From an uncultured Armatimonadota bacterium (GTDB lineage: Bacteria > Armatimonadota > Fimbriimonadia > Fimbriimonadales > Fimbriimonadaceae): 64,000 nt of DNA. Position numbers and translations under genes: made by a program. Of this stretch, positions 53,011 through 63,783 are shown in pieces (the first letter of the stretch is position 1; each line of letters starts with the position of its first letter). The notes below the pieces were generated by a model, which was given only the letters and a program-made list of their open reading frames with translations, was not told the origin of the DNA and did not search any database. Location of the stretch: positions 1 to 64,000 of the forward strand of contig CAIUHP010000075.1 in assembly GCA_903899015.1 (NCBI GenBank), given 5' to 3'.

Positions 53011-55662
53011 CTAGATGAGGGATCGAAGGACGTACTGCAGAATTCCACCATTCAGATAGTAGAGGTTCTCTTGAGGAGTATCAATACGAACCTTGACCAT
53101 GAAGTCGATGACCTTTCCGTCGCGAGCTGTAGCCTTCATGATGAGGGTCTTACCGTTTGCAAAGTTTGAACCAACCGCTTCCGAAAGCCCAACGAGGTCG
53201 AACGACTCGTGGCCGGTAAGTCCGAGGGTTTCAGCCGATTGTCCATTGGTGAACTCGAGCGGAACGACACCCATTCCAATAAGGTTGGATCGATGAATCC
53301 TCTCGAAACTCTGAGCCAGAACAGCCTTCACGCCGAGCATGTAGGTTCCCTTGGCTGCCCAGTCTCGACTCGATCCCGAACCGTACTCTTTCCCTGCAAT
53401 GACTAGGAGCGGAGTGCCCGCCGCCTGGTACTGCATGGATGCATCGTAGATCGTCGTGACCTCGCCGGTTGGCAAGTAGGTTGTGAATCCACCCTCCGTT
53501 CCCGGAGCCAACTGATTTCGCAGTCGAATGTTTGCGAAGGTACCTCGCACCATCGTCTCGTGGTTTCCACGGCGCGAACCATAAGAGTTGAACATGGCAG
53601 CCGTCACGCCATGCTCGGTCAGGTACGAACCGGCAGGAGAATTCAACTTGATGTTGCCGGCAGGTGAGATGTGGTCCGTGGTAATGCTGTCACCAAGAAC
53701 TGCGAGAGTCGACATCCCCATAAGATCCGGAACAGAAGTTGGTGCTTCTGCGCTCATGCCCTCAAAGTAGGGAGGATTCTTGATGTAGGTCGATGCATCG
53801 TTCCAGGCAAAGTTGTCTCCACCCGTGATCGAAATCTCAGCCCATCGCTCGTCACCCTTAAAGACATCTTCGTAGTTATCGATATACAGCTCTTTTCGAA
53901 CCGCCAGAGCGTTGGTCTCCGCAATTTCTGCCTGAGTTGGCCAGATATCGCGTAGATAGACTGGATTTCCTTCTTGGTCGTTACCGAGAGGATCGATATT
54001 GAGATCGATGTTGATCGTGCCCGCCAAAGCGTAAGCGACGACCAAAGGCGGCGACATAAGATAGTTTGCCTTGATGTCTTGGCTAATTCGACCTTCAAAG
54101 TTTCGGTTGCCACTCAGCACACTGCATGCGACAAGATTCTTCTCGTTGATCCGTTTCGAAATCTCTTCCGGCAAGGGTCCCGAGTTTCCGATACAAGTCA
54201 TACAGCCGTAACCCACCACGTTGAAGTGGAGAGCGTTAAGAGCATCGAGCAGCCCCGCCTTCTCAAGGATGTCACTCGCAACCCGTGAACCGGGCGCGAG
54301 CGAAGTCTTGACCCAAGGCTTCGACTGAAGTCCCTTCGCGAGTGCTTTCTTAGCCAACAAACCAGCAGCCGTCATGACTGACGGATTCGATGTGTTCGTG
54401 CAACTGGTAATTGAAGCAATAACGACGGCACCATGACCAATTCCGTCTGCAGTGTCGACAGGCGTCAACTGGGATTCAAACGTCTTGTTGAAATTAGATT
54501 TGGCTTGGTTGAGAAGAAGTCGATCTTGAGGTCGCTTGGGTCCTGCAACTGAAGGGACGATGGTGGACAGGTCAAGCTCCAAGACGTCGGTGTAGGTGCA
54601 TTCGGGGCAGCCAGGGAAATGGAAGAGTCCCTGAGCCTTGAAGTAATCCTCAACGAGTTGAACCTGAGCTTCTGGTCGACCCGTAAGTCGAAGGTATCGA
54701 AGGGCTTCATCGTCAACCGGGAAGATCGCGCAAGTTGCACCGAATTCTGGTGACATGTTGCCGATCGTAGCTCGGTCTGCTAACGGAAGATTCTGAAGGC
54801 CCGGGCCGAAGAATTCGACGAATTTGCCGACGACTCCTTTCTTTCGAAGCATCTCGGTGACAGTCAAAACGAGGTCCGTGGCGGTTGTTCCTTCTGGCAA
54901 TTTGTTGACCAGTCGGAATCCGATTACCTGCGGAATCAACATGCTAACCGGTTGGCCGAGCATGGCAGCCTCGGCTTCAATCCCTCCCACTCCCCAACCC
55001 AAAACGCCAATGCCATTGATCATTGTCGTGTGTGAGTCCGTACCGACGAGAGTGTCGGGATAGAGTGTCTTGGATGTACCGTCGTCTTTTACAAACGCGA
55101 CGCGTGCGAGGTGCTCAAGGTTAACTTGGTGGACAATTCCGGTGTTGGGCGGAACAACGCGGAAGTTATCGAGTGCATTTTGTCCCCACTTAAGGAACTC
55201 ATATCGCTCTTGATTGCGCTCAAATTCTAAGTCGCGATTGATGGTTAAAGCGTCTGATCGACCAAAAGCGTCGGTCTGCACCGAGTGGTCAATGACGAGT
55301 TCAACTGGCTGAAGCGGGTTGATCTTTTTAGGATCTCCGCCTAGCGCCACCATCGCATCACGCATCGCAGCAAGGTCGACCACGCACGGAACACCCGTGA
55401 AGTCTTGGAGAATAACTCTGGCTGGCGTAAATGCGATCTCTTTGCTTGGCTCAGCTTTGGCATCCCAAGATGCAAGTGCTTCAATGTCTTCCGCAAAGAC
55501 GCTTCGGTTATCTTCGGTGCGCAGGAGATTCTCTAAGAGAATGCGCAACGAGTACGGCAGTCGGTCTAGGTCATGGCCCTTATCTTTGAGGACCTGCAAA
55601 CTGTAGATTTGATATTCGGTTCCGCCGCTTTGGATTGTCTTCTTGGCGTTAAAACTATTCAA
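53011..55662 (-). CDS. acnA: Aconitate hydratase A
   Basis: This 883-aa TCA-cycle enzyme isomerises citrate to isocitrate with a [4Fe-4S] cluster. The cluster cysteines lie in '[10 protein letters not shown]' and '[10 protein letters not shown]'. The swivelling domain carries '[15 protein letters not shown]' and '[14 protein letters not shown]'. The length and order match the AcnA/IRP group. The start is TTG at 55662 with AGGAGG eight bases before it. Confidence 0.97.
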   Translation of the reverse strand: MNSFNAKKTIQSGGTEYQIYSLQVLKDKGHDLDRLPYSLRILLENLLRTEDNRSVFAEDIEALASWDAKAEPSKEIAFTPARVILQDFTGVPCVVDLAAMRDAMVALGGDPKKINPLQPVELVIDHSVQTDAFGRSDALTINRDLEFERNQERYEFLKWGQNALDNFRVVPPNTGIVHQVNLEHLARVAFVKDDGTSKTLYPDTLVGTDSHTTMINGIGVLGWGVGGIEAEAAMLGQPVSMLIPQVIGFRLVNKLPEGTTATDLVLTVTEMLRKKGVVGKFVEFFGPGLQNLPLADRATIGNMSPEFGATCAIFPVDDEALRYLRLTGRPEAQVQLVEDYFKAQGLFHFPGCPECTYTDVLELDLSTIVPSVAGPKRPQDRLLLNQAKSNFNKTFESQLTPVDTADGIGHGAVVIASITSCTNTSNPSVMTAAGLLAKKALAKGLQSKPWVKTSLAPGSRVASDILEKAGLLDALNALHFNVVGYGCMTCIGNSGPLPEEISKRINEKNLVACSVLSGNRNFEGRISQDIKANYLMSPPLVVAYALAGTINIDLNIDPLGNDQEGNPVYLRDIWPTQAEIAETNALAVRKELYIDNYEDVFKGDERWAEISITGGDNFAWNDASTYIKNPPYFEGMSAEAPTSVPDLMGMSTLAVLGDSITTDHISPAGNIKLNSPAGSYLTEHGVTAAMFNSYGSRRGNHETMVRGTFANIRLRNQLAPGTEGGFTTYLPTGEVTTIYDASMQYQAAGTPLLVIAGKEYGSGSSRDWAAKGTYMLGVKAVLAQSFERIHRSNLIGMGVVPLEFTNGQSAETLGLTGHESFDLVGLSEAVGSNFANGKTLIMKATARDGKVIDFMVKVRIDTPQENLYYLNGGILQYVLRSLI

Positions 55663-55769
55663 TGGATCCGCCTCCTAATGTGCCCGGGCTCCCGGTCGTG
55701 TCAAAGGGTTTCCCAATGGGCCAAGGAGTGGGTTAGGAGTTCAATATACCCAGCAGAGGCACTCTCCAG

Positions 55770-55783
55770 GTAAGGAACCTTAC
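55770..55783. promoter_or_regulatory. Inverted repeat in the acnA divergent region
   Basis: GTAAGG-AA-CCTTAC is a perfect 6-bp inverted repeat in the 185-base gap between acnA and the divergent exported-protein gene. It may be an operator; no clear promoter boxes are visible beside it. Confidence 0.3.
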
Positions 55784-55847
55784 ACTCATCACCCCTCCCC
55801 TTGGGATATGCCTTGAATCGGACGCATACTATTAAGCAGGAAACTTT

Positions 55848-58046
55848 ATGATTGGACTCACGCTTTTTGCTGGCATAGCCCTGCTTCCACATCATGTGGG
55901 CTCGGCTTCGAACAGGACAACCCAATCGGACCCTAAAATAACCTTAGCCATTCAAGCAACAAGCATGGCCAAAGCTTTGGAGCAACTAAGCGAGGCATCC
56001 CACTCCTCGCTTTTCACGTCCGTCCAAACAGCTAGCGACGTCATTACACTTCGGTTTAAAGAGGTTCCCCTTTCGGAGGCCATGAAACGCATCGCAGATG
56101 CGGATGATGCGTCCTGGCGACAAGAGGGCGAAGTTTTTAGACTGATACGAACGACCGATCAAGTACGCGCGGAAAAGCGAGCTGCCTATCTGAAGGAAGT
56201 TGAAACCATTCGCAAAGCGATTCAAAAACGGTCGGATGCGCTTGCCAAAATGCCTGGTTGGAACTCCTCAGAAGCCGATCTGCTTGCGACAAAAGTTAAG
56301 TCCCTCATCCGAGGCTTCAACCCCAACATCTCCAACTCTAATTTTTACCAACAGGTAAGCCAACTCAGCCAACAAGCACCGATCGGTCGAGCGATGACAA
56401 AGATTTGTGCGATGTTGGACCCTGAAGAATTGGCTCAATTACCTTCCAGCTATCGAACGGTTTGGTCATCTCATCCAACCGCGACTCAAAGGCCACTTCC
56501 CGAGGGTGTGATGCCTGTAATTGAGCAGTACATGGCCTACCAGACTCAATGGCAGGCCGCAATCGATAAATATCACGTCACGCCGCCGACATTTGGTGGT
56601 GCGACCTATTGGGTTGGAGACTTTGGCGATTTGCAAGATGCCAATTCACCAGGCAAGGTCACTACAGTTTTGCTAACGGCTCAGAAATGGAGTCGCGATT
56701 CTGCATTTAGCCTTGAGCTTTCGGCATACGATGAGAAAGGCAAGCGAATCGGTCAGGCTCAAAATTCACTTTCGACGGATATGTCGAACTACACCGATGC
56801 AATGAAAGACGTCCCTGCCCGCCCAGGCGAGAGGACAATCAAACCCGATCCTGAGATGGCGCCAATCGTCTCGCAACAATTCCAAGCTACGCAGCGAGAC
56901 CCAAAACCCTATCCTCCTCAACTGCTCAAGAAGCTTCTACACCCGGAAGATGCCGACCCGCTCAGCTATTTCCTCTCGAACTCCCTCATTCAGGCAAGCG
57001 AAATTAAAGATGTCAATATGGTCGGAATCCTCACCGACCGAGCATTTTTCGGCAGCATGATGGGGGAAGCAAAAGAAATTACTGCGGACACCTTTATCAA
57101 GCGACTCGGCTTCTTTAATACATCCATCGAATTGAAGGATGGTTGGCTAACAGTAAGGCCCACGCAACCAGATTTCGCACGAGAAGATCGCGTTGACCGA
57201 AAAGAGCTCGGACGTTACTTGCGAAGGATCGTGGCTGGTAAACCGCTGACGATCGACGAGCACGCCAATTTTTGCTTGACGTTACCTCCCCAAGAAACCA
57301 ACTTCATTCCGAACTCGATGGCGAACATCCTTCACTATCAAGACACCGCATACTACGACCACAACATGCTTCGCATCTACGCTCTTTCAACGCCCGAACA
57401 GCGCGCGAAGATGAGTGGCGGAGGCCTGCCATTTGAAGCCCTTACTGAAAGCCAGTTAGAATGTGTCAACAAGATGGTCTATGGAGTGAACACCAACCTC
57501 CAATACACTCCTCCTCAAAATACGGATGGAAATAACGTCGAGTTTGATTGGAATCTTTTCTATAACGGTTTGATGCACGAGCCGACTGAATCCCTTCCGA
57601 ACGGAATTCCACCCCGAGGAACCTTGAAAATGGACGTGGACAATTCGTTTGTCGTCAAGACCCAGGATGTACCGACTAGGAATTACACGATGCCCGGTCG
57701 ACAAATGGACCCATCATCATTAGCTTGGCAAAAATATTCCCAAGAGCATCCCGATTTATTTCCTTGGATGGCAGAGGAATCTCAAAAAGTTGATCTGTCC
57801 CGAATACTTTACGGTAAGCGCTTACAACTGAATTTCACGCTTCACTTCACTCCGGTACTTTCTCTTTCTTACAGCTTTGAGGAGCACAATTCGAGCGATT
57901 TCAAGTCCGTATCCATTGACGACTTGCCTGCCGACTTCAAAAAGCAATTTGATGATGCGTACAACGGCCTAAAGCAGAGTTACGCAAATGCTAAGCCTGG
58001 GCAGTTTAACGGAAACCAGAGGGGAACTAACCCTCCTCCCCAGTAG
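55848..58046 (+). CDS. Exported protein with secretin/TonB short N-terminal (STN-like) domain
   Basis: This 732-aa protein has a signal peptide (MIGLTLFAGIALLPHHVGSAS). Residues about 29-102 ('ITLAIQATSMAKALEQLSEAS', 'VPLSEAMKRIADADDASWRQEG') resemble the STN domain of secretins and TonB receptors. The remaining 630 residues show no family I recognise; they are rich in Gln/Pro/Asn loops. No secretin pore domain is present. It may be an anchor for an envelope complex. The gene is followed by its own terminator, so it is probably monocistronic. Confidence 0.65.
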   Translation: MIGLTLFAGIALLPHHVGSASNRTTQSDPKITLAIQATSMAKALEQLSEASHSSLFTSVQTASDVITLRFKEVPLSEAMKRIADADDASWRQEGEVFRLIRTTDQVRAEKRAAYLKEVETIRKAIQKRSDALAKMPGWNSSEADLLATKVKSLIRGFNPNISNSNFYQQVSQLSQQAPIGRAMTKICAMLDPEELAQLPSSYRTVWSSHPTATQRPLPEGVMPVIEQYMAYQTQWQAAIDKYHVTPPTFGGATYWVGDFGDLQDANSPGKVTTVLLTAQKWSRDSAFSLELSAYDEKGKRIGQAQNSLSTDMSNYTDAMKDVPARPGERTIKPDPEMAPIVSQQFQATQRDPKPYPPQLLKKLLHPEDADPLSYFLSNSLIQASEIKDVNMVGILTDRAFFGSMMGEAKEITADTFIKRLGFFNTSIELKDGWLTVRPTQPDFAREDRVDRKELGRYLRRIVAGKPLTIDEHANFCLTLPPQETNFIPNSMANILHYQDTAYYDHNMLRIYALSTPEQRAKMSGGGLPFEALTESQLECVNKMVYGVNTNLQYTPPQNTDGNNVEFDWNLFYNGLMHEPTESLPNGIPPRGTLKMDVDNSFVVKTQDVPTRNYTMPGRQMDPSSLAWQKYSQEHPDLFPWMAEESQKVDLSRILYGKRLQLNFTLHFTPVLSLSYSFEEHNSSDFKSVSIDDLPADFKKQFDDAYNGLKQSYANAKPGQFNGNQRGTNPPPQ

Positions 58047-58065
58047 CTGCTGGCAAGTAATTAAA

Positions 58066-58098
58066 TGGGCCGAGTTCGAATTATCCGAACTCGGCCCA
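58066..58098. terminator. Bidirectional terminator
   Basis: TGGGCCGAGTTCG (58066-58078) and CGAACTCGGCCCA (58086-58098) form a perfect 13-bp stem with a 7-base loop, followed by TATTTATG. It separates two convergent genes. Confidence 0.85.
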
Positions 58099-58125
58099 TA
58101 TTTATGATTACTCAGCGAGATTTAT

Positions 58126-59157
58126 CTATTCGACCCAGTCAGCTACGAATAGATTCGTCTCATGAGGCTTGCTTGAGTAGCGGTTCGATGCGAATACCAA
58201 CTTCTTACCATCCTTCGTAAACATCGGGAAGCCATCGAAAGCAGGCGCGGTTGTAATTCGCTCCAGGTGAGTGCCATCGAGATTGATCATGTAGATATCA
58301 AACTCTCGCCCCTTTGGATCGGCGAAATTCGAACTAAAAATCACTCGCTTGCCATCTGGGTGAATGAAAGGCGCGAAAGATGCTCCTCCCAATTTGGTGA
58401 TCTGGCGCTTGTGGCTACCATCTGGGTTCATGACCCAAATTTCGAGCTTGCCCGGTCGCACCAGGCTCTGGTGAAGCAAATCTAAATAGTCCTTCTTCTC
58501 GGCTTCGTTCGTGACGGCCTGACGTCGATAGGCTATCAGCTTGGAATCCCAGCTCACAAACGGACCGCCATCGTATCCAATCTCATTGGTCAGTCGTTTG
58601 ATGTGGCTGCCATCCAGATTCGCGCGGTAAATCTCAAGGTCCCCATCAAAGCTACCGGTGAAAACCATGTATTTACCGTTTGGTGCGATCGTCGTTTCGG
58701 CTACGTATCCATCTTTCTTGATGATTGGAGTAATGCCCGTTCCGTCTGGATTGCCCTTATACAGAGCGAAGTCAGGATTGACCATCCAAACGTATCCCTT
58801 GCTCTGATCAATCGGCTTTTGCGGTCCGGGATTACGTTCATGCGTCGAGCTGAAGTAAACCGTCTTGCCATCCGGAGCAAAGTAGCTGCAGGTACATCGA
58901 CCTTTGCCAGTACTAACAAGATGCTTGTTCGAACCGTCCGCATTCATGATGAAAACTTGCTCGTCTGGAAATTCAGGTTGCGCAGTTTGATAAATCAACT
59001 GTTTGCAATCCGGACTCCAATAAGCCTCGGCGTTTTGTCCACCAAAGGTAAGTTTCCGAATGTTTTTGAGGTGCTTCTCGCCAGGAAAAGCGTCCACCGG
59101 AATCGAATCAGGCGCACCAGCTTGACCTAGGGAAAACAGTAGAGCAAGAGCAATCAT
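58126..59157 (-). CDS. TolB-like beta-propeller protein, exported
   Basis: This 343-aa protein has a short signal (MIALALLFSLGQAGA) and about six PD40/WD40-like blades, each with 'MNADGSN', 'FAPDGKTVYFSS', 'NPDGSHKRQITKLGG' or 'NLDGTHLERIT'. This is the TolB propeller pattern. A CTC motif ('GRCTCSYFAPDG') is a minor oddity. No Tol-Pal genes adjoin it, so it is probably a stand-alone propeller of unknown ligand. Confidence 0.82.
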   Translation of the reverse strand: MIALALLFSLGQAGAPDSIPVDAFPGEKHLKNIRKLTFGGQNAEAYWSPDCKQLIYQTAQPEFPDEQVFIMNADGSNKHLVSTGKGRCTCSYFAPDGKTVYFSSTHERNPGPQKPIDQSKGYVWMVNPDFALYKGNPDGTGITPIIKKDGYVAETTIAPNGKYMVFTGSFDGDLEIYRANLDGSHIKRLTNEIGYDGGPFVSWDSKLIAYRRQAVTNEAEKKDYLDLLHQSLVRPGKLEIWVMNPDGSHKRQITKLGGASFAPFIHPDGKRVIFSSNFADPKGREFDIYMINLDGTHLERITTAPAFDGFPMFTKDGKKLVFASNRYSSKPHETNLFVADWVE

Positions 59158-59258
59158 AGACTTTATGATGCGCTCCCATCACCCCAGGTCTTTTTTCCAA
59201 GGTTGACGAACATGATTCGTATTTGATGAAATTCATCAAATAATGCAAAAGACGAGTC

Positions 59259-60242
59259 CTAGAAGCCTCTTGAGGCCCACTCCACCATCTTATCGAACGC
59301 CTGATCTTCTATCGGATTGACCAACTGGCGGCTTGGATCCGATTCGAACCATTCGATAATTTCCCGAGCGCCGACCGAAAACGGAGTCGTGCATTTGAAA
59401 TCTGGCACGAGGGCCTTGATCTTTGAATTGTCGAAGATGGAGCTGTTCGCTTTGTCGCCAATAAGCCCAGGCCCCCAATTAGGAACAAACTTCGATATTA
59501 CTTCGGATGGAACGTGTACTTTTTGAACTTCAACCCCCAGCGCTGCACCAACGAGGTCATAAATCTGATTCCACGTCAACCATTCGTCAGACGTGATCTG
59601 ATAGGCTTCGCCAATTGCGTGAGAATTTCCAAGGAGACCCACAAACCCTTTCGCAAAATCGGAATGATGGGTCAAGGTCCAAATCGAGGTTCCGTCCCCG
59701 AGAACAACCACCGGCTTCCCTTTCTTCATTCGATCAACGACGGTATAGCCGCCTTCAAACGGGAGCAGGGTTTTGTCGTAAGTGTGCGAGGGCCGCACGA
59801 TCGTGAATGGGAATTTACTCTTTCGATACGCACTCACCAGCATCTCTTCGCAAGCGATCTTGTTTCGCGAGTACTCCCAGAAGGGGTTGTCTAGAAGCGT
59901 GGACTCCGTAATCGGTAGCGTTGACGGAGGCGTTTGATAGGCTGAGGCAGACGAAATAAAGACGAACTGTCCCGTTTTGCCTGCAAATAGATCGAGATCG
60001 TTTTGGATGTGCTGAGGGGTGTAGGCGATCCAGTCGACCACGACGTCCCAAGTATGTCCGGCAAGTGCCGCTTCAGCGGATGCTGGGTTTCGAATATCGC
60101 CATTCAAGACCTTCGCGCCTGCGGGAATGCCTCGCGCGCTTTGACCTCGATTTAGTAAATAAAGGTCGATTCCTTTCACCAAAGCGAGTGGAGAGCAAGC
60201 CGAACTGATGATGCCAGTACCGCCAATGAAAAGGACCTTCAT
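59259..60242 (-). CDS. Extended SDR: NAD-dependent epimerase/dehydratase-like
   Basis: This 327-aa protein has the NAD-binding 'VLFIGGTGIISSAC' and active-site 'FVFISSASAYQ' with 'YSRNK' (Tyr and Lys). The second half ('PFTIVRPSHTYDKTLLPF') matches the CSP41/reductase-like SDR group. It may be a nucleotide-sugar epimerase or reductase. It follows the LuxR-type regulator by 73 bases on the same strand. Confidence 0.82.
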   Translation of the reverse strand: MKVLFIGGTGIISSACSPLALVKGIDLYLLNRGQSARGIPAGAKVLNGDIRNPASAEAALAGHTWDVVVDWIAYTPQHIQNDLDLFAGKTGQFVFISSASAYQTPPSTLPITESTLLDNPFWEYSRNKIACEEMLVSAYRKSKFPFTIVRPSHTYDKTLLPFEGGYTVVDRMKKGKPVVVLGDGTSIWTLTHHSDFAKGFVGLLGNSHAIGEAYQITSDEWLTWNQIYDLVGAALGVEVQKVHVPSEVISKFVPNWGPGLIGDKANSSIFDNSKIKALVPDFKCTTPFSVGAREIIEWFESDPSRQLVNPIEDQAFDKMVEWASRGF

Positions 60243-60315
60243 GAGTTCAATTGTGCCGCATTGCGCATCAAATTATAGGAGACGCTCAGCCCGAAATAGA
60301 GTCAAATGAGATCTC

Positions 60316-60984
60316 TTAATAAGCGCGTCCAATTCCCACGATATGACCTTCAAGGCTTTGAATGCCGGGCCAGAACCGGAAGGAATAACATGCCTCTAAG
60401 TTGGTGCCCGTTGAAGGACTGACGTCAAGCTCAGTATCTGTTTCCGTTTTTGAAGCAAGTTCAAGCACTTCATCAAGATCGCTATTCTCAACGAGAGAAG
60501 ATAGGTGGCACGATGCGGGAACAGGTTTATTTGAAAAGACGACTTTGCCGGACTTATCAAGCAAAAGGATCCAGTCGGTCGATAACGCCAAGATGCTGTC
60601 CGCCACTGAAACTTGAGGCTTAATCACGGCGGAAATGTCCACCGGAGCACCCGAAGAAACGTTTGCAATCAGATGATCGGCAACGAGCTTTAGGCACTCG
60701 TTGACGTACTTGAGATTCTCAACTGCAGCCTTGCCTCTGTCCTCAGCGTATTTGGCAACGACTTCAGTTCGGCTGGCGGCTTGGTATTTGGCGAGAATCC
60801 TGCGCCAATATGTGCCGACCGTGTCCGGGCTAATCCCGAGACGAATTGCAATCTCTTTGTCTGTCAGTCCCCCGGCCGCAAGGACGAGAACCTGTTCTTC
60901 ACGCTTGGGAGCTTCACCTGTTGTTGTTGTTTCTGACATTCCTATCTGATTATCCGTTAAATTGAAGTTGACCGCTAGGGACAT
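60316..60984 (-). CDS. LuxR-type HTH regulator with C-terminal PAS-like domain
   Basis: This 222-aa protein has a LuxR/GerE helix-turn-helix near the N-terminus ('LVLAAGGLTDKEIAIRLGIS', 'DTVGTYWRRILAKYQA') and a C-terminal PAS-like sensor ('ILALSTDWILLLDKSGKVVFSNK'). HTH first and sensor second is the reverse of most LuxR regulators. The ATG at 60984 lies inside the last codons of the upstream gene (10-base overlap), so translation is coupled. An ATG at 60939 is an alternative. The signal is unknown. Confidence 0.78.
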   Translation of the reverse strand: MSLAVNFNLTDNQIGMSETTTTGEAPKREEQVLVLAAGGLTDKEIAIRLGISPDTVGTYWRRILAKYQAASRTEVVAKYAEDRGKAAVENLKYVNECLKLVADHLIANVSSGAPVDISAVIKPQVSVADSILALSTDWILLLDKSGKVVFSNKPVPASCHLSSLVENSDLDEVLELASKTETDTELDVSPSTGTNLEACYSFRFWPGIQSLEGHIVGIGRAY

Positions 60985-61478
60985 TCTTGCTTCTTGTCCA
61001 AGAAACTTTGAAGATTGTTGGGTGATACTATCACTACATTAGGGTCAGATAGTCGTACAAATTCCTCAAATGAGACCTCTGGCAACTCTCCTGTTTCTTT
61101 AAACTCTTCATACATTGCCCGTAGCACCTGAATTTGAGTCGGCATGGAGGCAAATGCATCGAGCCACACACCAGGTGTCGTCTCGCCACTTCGATAGGCA
61201 ACCGCAACGACATAAGGCTCAATATGATCGCCAGGTGTCGGAGTCGAATCAACCGCAAGCGACCAGTTGCCCTCAAAAACTTTCACCCCTTGCTGCTCGA
61301 GTTTCGATTTCGCACCAGCCGGGCTCCATTCTGACCGCGAGACGACGATGAACCCTTTGTCTGTAACCGCCGCCGAGATCAGGCACCCACTTCCATTGGC
61401 AGCGACATAGGCTTCCTTAGTACCAAGAACGCGTTCAATGGTCTTTGTAAATTGGTCAAACGGAACGTTCAAAGTCAT
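60975..61478 (-). CDS. Uncharacterised protein coupled to the LuxR-type regulator
   Basis: This 167-aa cytoplasmic protein has no recognised domain. It has an N-terminal 'MTLNVPFDQFTKTIERVLG', a beta-rich middle and an acidic C-terminal third ('FKETGELPEVSFEEFVRLSD'). It overlaps the regulator gene by 10 bases, which suggests that the two proteins act together, for example as a sensor or modulator. It is divergent from acs across a 105-base gap. Confidence 0.65.
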   Translation of the reverse strand: MTLNVPFDQFTKTIERVLGTKEAYVAANGSGCLISAAVTDKGFIVVSRSEWSPAGAKSKLEQQGVKVFEGNWSLAVDSTPTPGDHIEPYVVAVAYRSGETTPGVWLDAFASMPTQIQVLRAMYEEFKETGELPEVSFEEFVRLSDPNVVIVSPNNLQSFLDKKQECP

Positions 61479-61583
61479 ATCGGTAGTCCAAACTTTAGCA
61501 CGCCTGGCTAAAACGAATTGGGGGACGAAGCCAAGTTGGGCCAGGTTGCGCTAAAATCGAGAGCACTCCCAAGGTAGACCCAG

Positions 61584-63596
61584 ATGTCCGAGACGATTCA
61601 AACGCTCCTCCAAGAAAATCGCACCTTCCCGCCTTCTGAAGCATTCAAGGCGCAGGCAAATGCTAACGATGCCAAGATTTACGAAACTGCCGCCGCCGAT
61701 CCGGAAGGTTTCTGGGAATCTTGGGCCCGCCAGCTCGACTGGTTCGAGCCTTGGCATACCGTTTGCGACTTCAAGCCGCCCTATGCTCAATGGTTTGTTG
61801 GCGGAAAGATAAACGCGGCCTATAACTGCATCGACCGACACGCAAACAGCACTCGTAGCGATAAGCCCGCAATCATTTGGGAAGGCGAGCCAGGCGACAG
61901 CCGAACGATCACCTATGGCGAGATGCTAGATGAAGTTTCTCGACTCGCCAACGCTCTAAAGTCGCTTGGAGTCGGTAAGGGTGATCGTGTAAGCATCTAT
62001 ATGCCAATGGTTCCTGAACTGGCCTTCACGATGCTCGCGTGCGCCCGCATCGGAGCCGCGCACAGCGTCGTTTTCGGCGGTTTCAGCGCGGAGTCGCTTG
62101 AAGAGCGGACGAATGACGCTCAGTGTAAGGTCATCGTAACCGCCGATGGTGGTTGGCGACGAGGACACATCGTCCCTCTCAAAGCGACTGTTGACGAAGC
62201 GATGGACCTCGGATGCCCTAGCGTTACCAACATTCTTGTTCTGAAGCGATCTGGCCAGGAAGGCGAGATCACCAACGGTCTCCCGACTCCTAAATACAAT
62301 GAAGGAAGTTGGGTTGAAGGTCGAGATATTTGGTGGCACGACATCGTGCCTCAGCAGTCCACCGATTGTCCTTGCGAGTCAATGGATAGCGAAGACCTCC
62401 TCTTTATCCTTTACACCAGTGGTTCAACCGGCAAACCCAAAGGCATTACCCACACCACCGGGGGCTACCTTACCGGAACATTTGCGACGAGTAAGCTCGT
62501 TTTTGACCTCAAGGATAACGATATTCATTTCTGCACCGCGGACTGCGGTTGGGTTACCGGACACAGCTACGTGGTCTACGGTCCCATGGCGAACGGTGCG
62601 ACCGTCTTGATGTATGAGGGTGCTCCTGATGCTCCAGACAAAGATCGATTCTGGCGGATCGTCGAGAAGCACAAGGCTACGATCCTGTACACCGCGCCCA
62701 CTGCTATTCGCGCTTTCATGAAATGGGGCATTCAATACCCAGACGGTTGCGACATGTCTTCGCTTCGACTCCTCGGTAGTGTCGGCGAGCCGATTAACCC
62801 GGAAGCATGGATGTGGTACCACGAGGTTATCGGTAAAGGTCGATGCCCAGTGGTCGACACTTGGTGGCAAACCGAAACGGGCAGCATCATGATCTCTGCT
62901 CTGCCTGGAATCACACCTACCAAACCGGGCTCAGCCACTCAACCGTTCCCTGGAATCAGCGTGAGTGTCTACAGCGAATCAGGCAGCAGCGTTGAAGTAA
63001 CCGGCCCCGATCAGCTTCATAAGGCTACGGGTGGATTCCTCGTTCTGACGAAGCCTTGGCCAAGCATGACTCGAGGCATTTTCAATGATCCTGCTCGATT
63101 CCAGAAAACTTACTGGTCCCGATTCGAGAATGCTTACTTTGCTGGCGACGGAGTCAAGCTTGACGAGGACGGCTACTTGTGGCTCCTTGGACGCGTCGAC
63201 GACATCATGCTCGTTGCCGGACACAACATCAGCACAATGGAGGTCGAAAGCGCTCTGGTCGATCACCCATCCGTTGCCGAAGCAGCCGTTATCGGCAAAA
63301 CTCACGAAGTCAAAGGACAGGCGATCGCCGCGTTCGTCATCCTGCGCCATGGTCACGAGAACCACCCGACTTTGGTCGACGAATTGAAGAAGCACGTCGC
63401 CCATAAAATTGGTGCTTTGGCGCGACCGGACGACATCTTTATTTCCGCCGAACTTCCCAAAACAAGAAGCGGAAAGATCATGCGCCGACTTCTTCGTGAC
63501 GTAGCCGAAGGGCGTGCTCTTGGAGACACCACTACCTTGGCTGATCCAAATGTCGTATCGGCTCTCAAAGATAAATACGAGTCGAGCGAGTCCTAA
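61584..63596 (+). CDS. acs: Acetyl-CoA synthetase
   Basis: This 670-aa AMP-forming enzyme converts acetate, ATP and CoA to acetyl-CoA. It shows the adenylation P-loop '[13 protein letters not shown]', '[10 protein letters not shown]' at the acetate pocket (Trp), '[15 protein letters not shown]' at the domain hinge, and the regulatory lysine in 'TRSGKIMRR', a known target of acetylation in this family. Length is slightly above E. coli Acs (652 aa). It is followed by a strong terminator. Confidence 0.95.
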   Translation: MSETIQTLLQENRTFPPSEAFKAQANANDAKIYETAAADPEGFWESWARQLDWFEPWHTVCDFKPPYAQWFVGGKINAAYNCIDRHANSTRSDKPAIIWEGEPGDSRTITYGEMLDEVSRLANALKSLGVGKGDRVSIYMPMVPELAFTMLACARIGAAHSVVFGGFSAESLEERTNDAQCKVIVTADGGWRRGHIVPLKATVDEAMDLGCPSVTNILVLKRSGQEGEITNGLPTPKYNEGSWVEGRDIWWHDIVPQQSTDCPCESMDSEDLLFILYTSGSTGKPKGITHTTGGYLTGTFATSKLVFDLKDNDIHFCTADCGWVTGHSYVVYGPMANGATVLMYEGAPDAPDKDRFWRIVEKHKATILYTAPTAIRAFMKWGIQYPDGCDMSSLRLLGSVGEPINPEAWMWYHEVIGKGRCPVVDTWWQTETGSIMISALPGITPTKPGSATQPFPGISVSVYSESGSSVEVTGPDQLHKATGGFLVLTKPWPSMTRGIFNDPARFQKTYWSRFENAYFAGDGVKLDEDGYLWLLGRVDDIMLVAGHNISTMEVESALVDHPSVAEAAVIGKTHEVKGQAIAAFVILRHGHENHPTLVDELKKHVAHKIGALARPDDIFISAELPKTRSGKIMRRLLRDVAEGRALGDTTTLADPNVVSALKDKYESSES

Positions 63597-63634
63597 CAAC
63601 AGCTCTGGAATGCCGCTCGCGGCAAAACCCAATT

Positions 63635-63669
63635 GGCTCCCCAAGTTGAACGACACGGGGAGCCTTTTT
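63635..63669 (+). terminator. Rho-independent terminator of acs
   Basis: GGCTCCCC (63635-63642) and GGGGAGCC (63657-63664) form a perfect 8-bp stem with a 14-base loop, followed by TTTTT. Confidence 0.85.
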
Positions 63670-63783
63670 GCGAGCTTCTCAATACAAATTGGGTCTTTCA
63701 CTGGGTCCATGTATTTCCGAACAAGCCTCGAATCTCTTTCTCCATGTAGCGCCAAATTGGAGCGCATAAAAGGAAAAAAGAAG

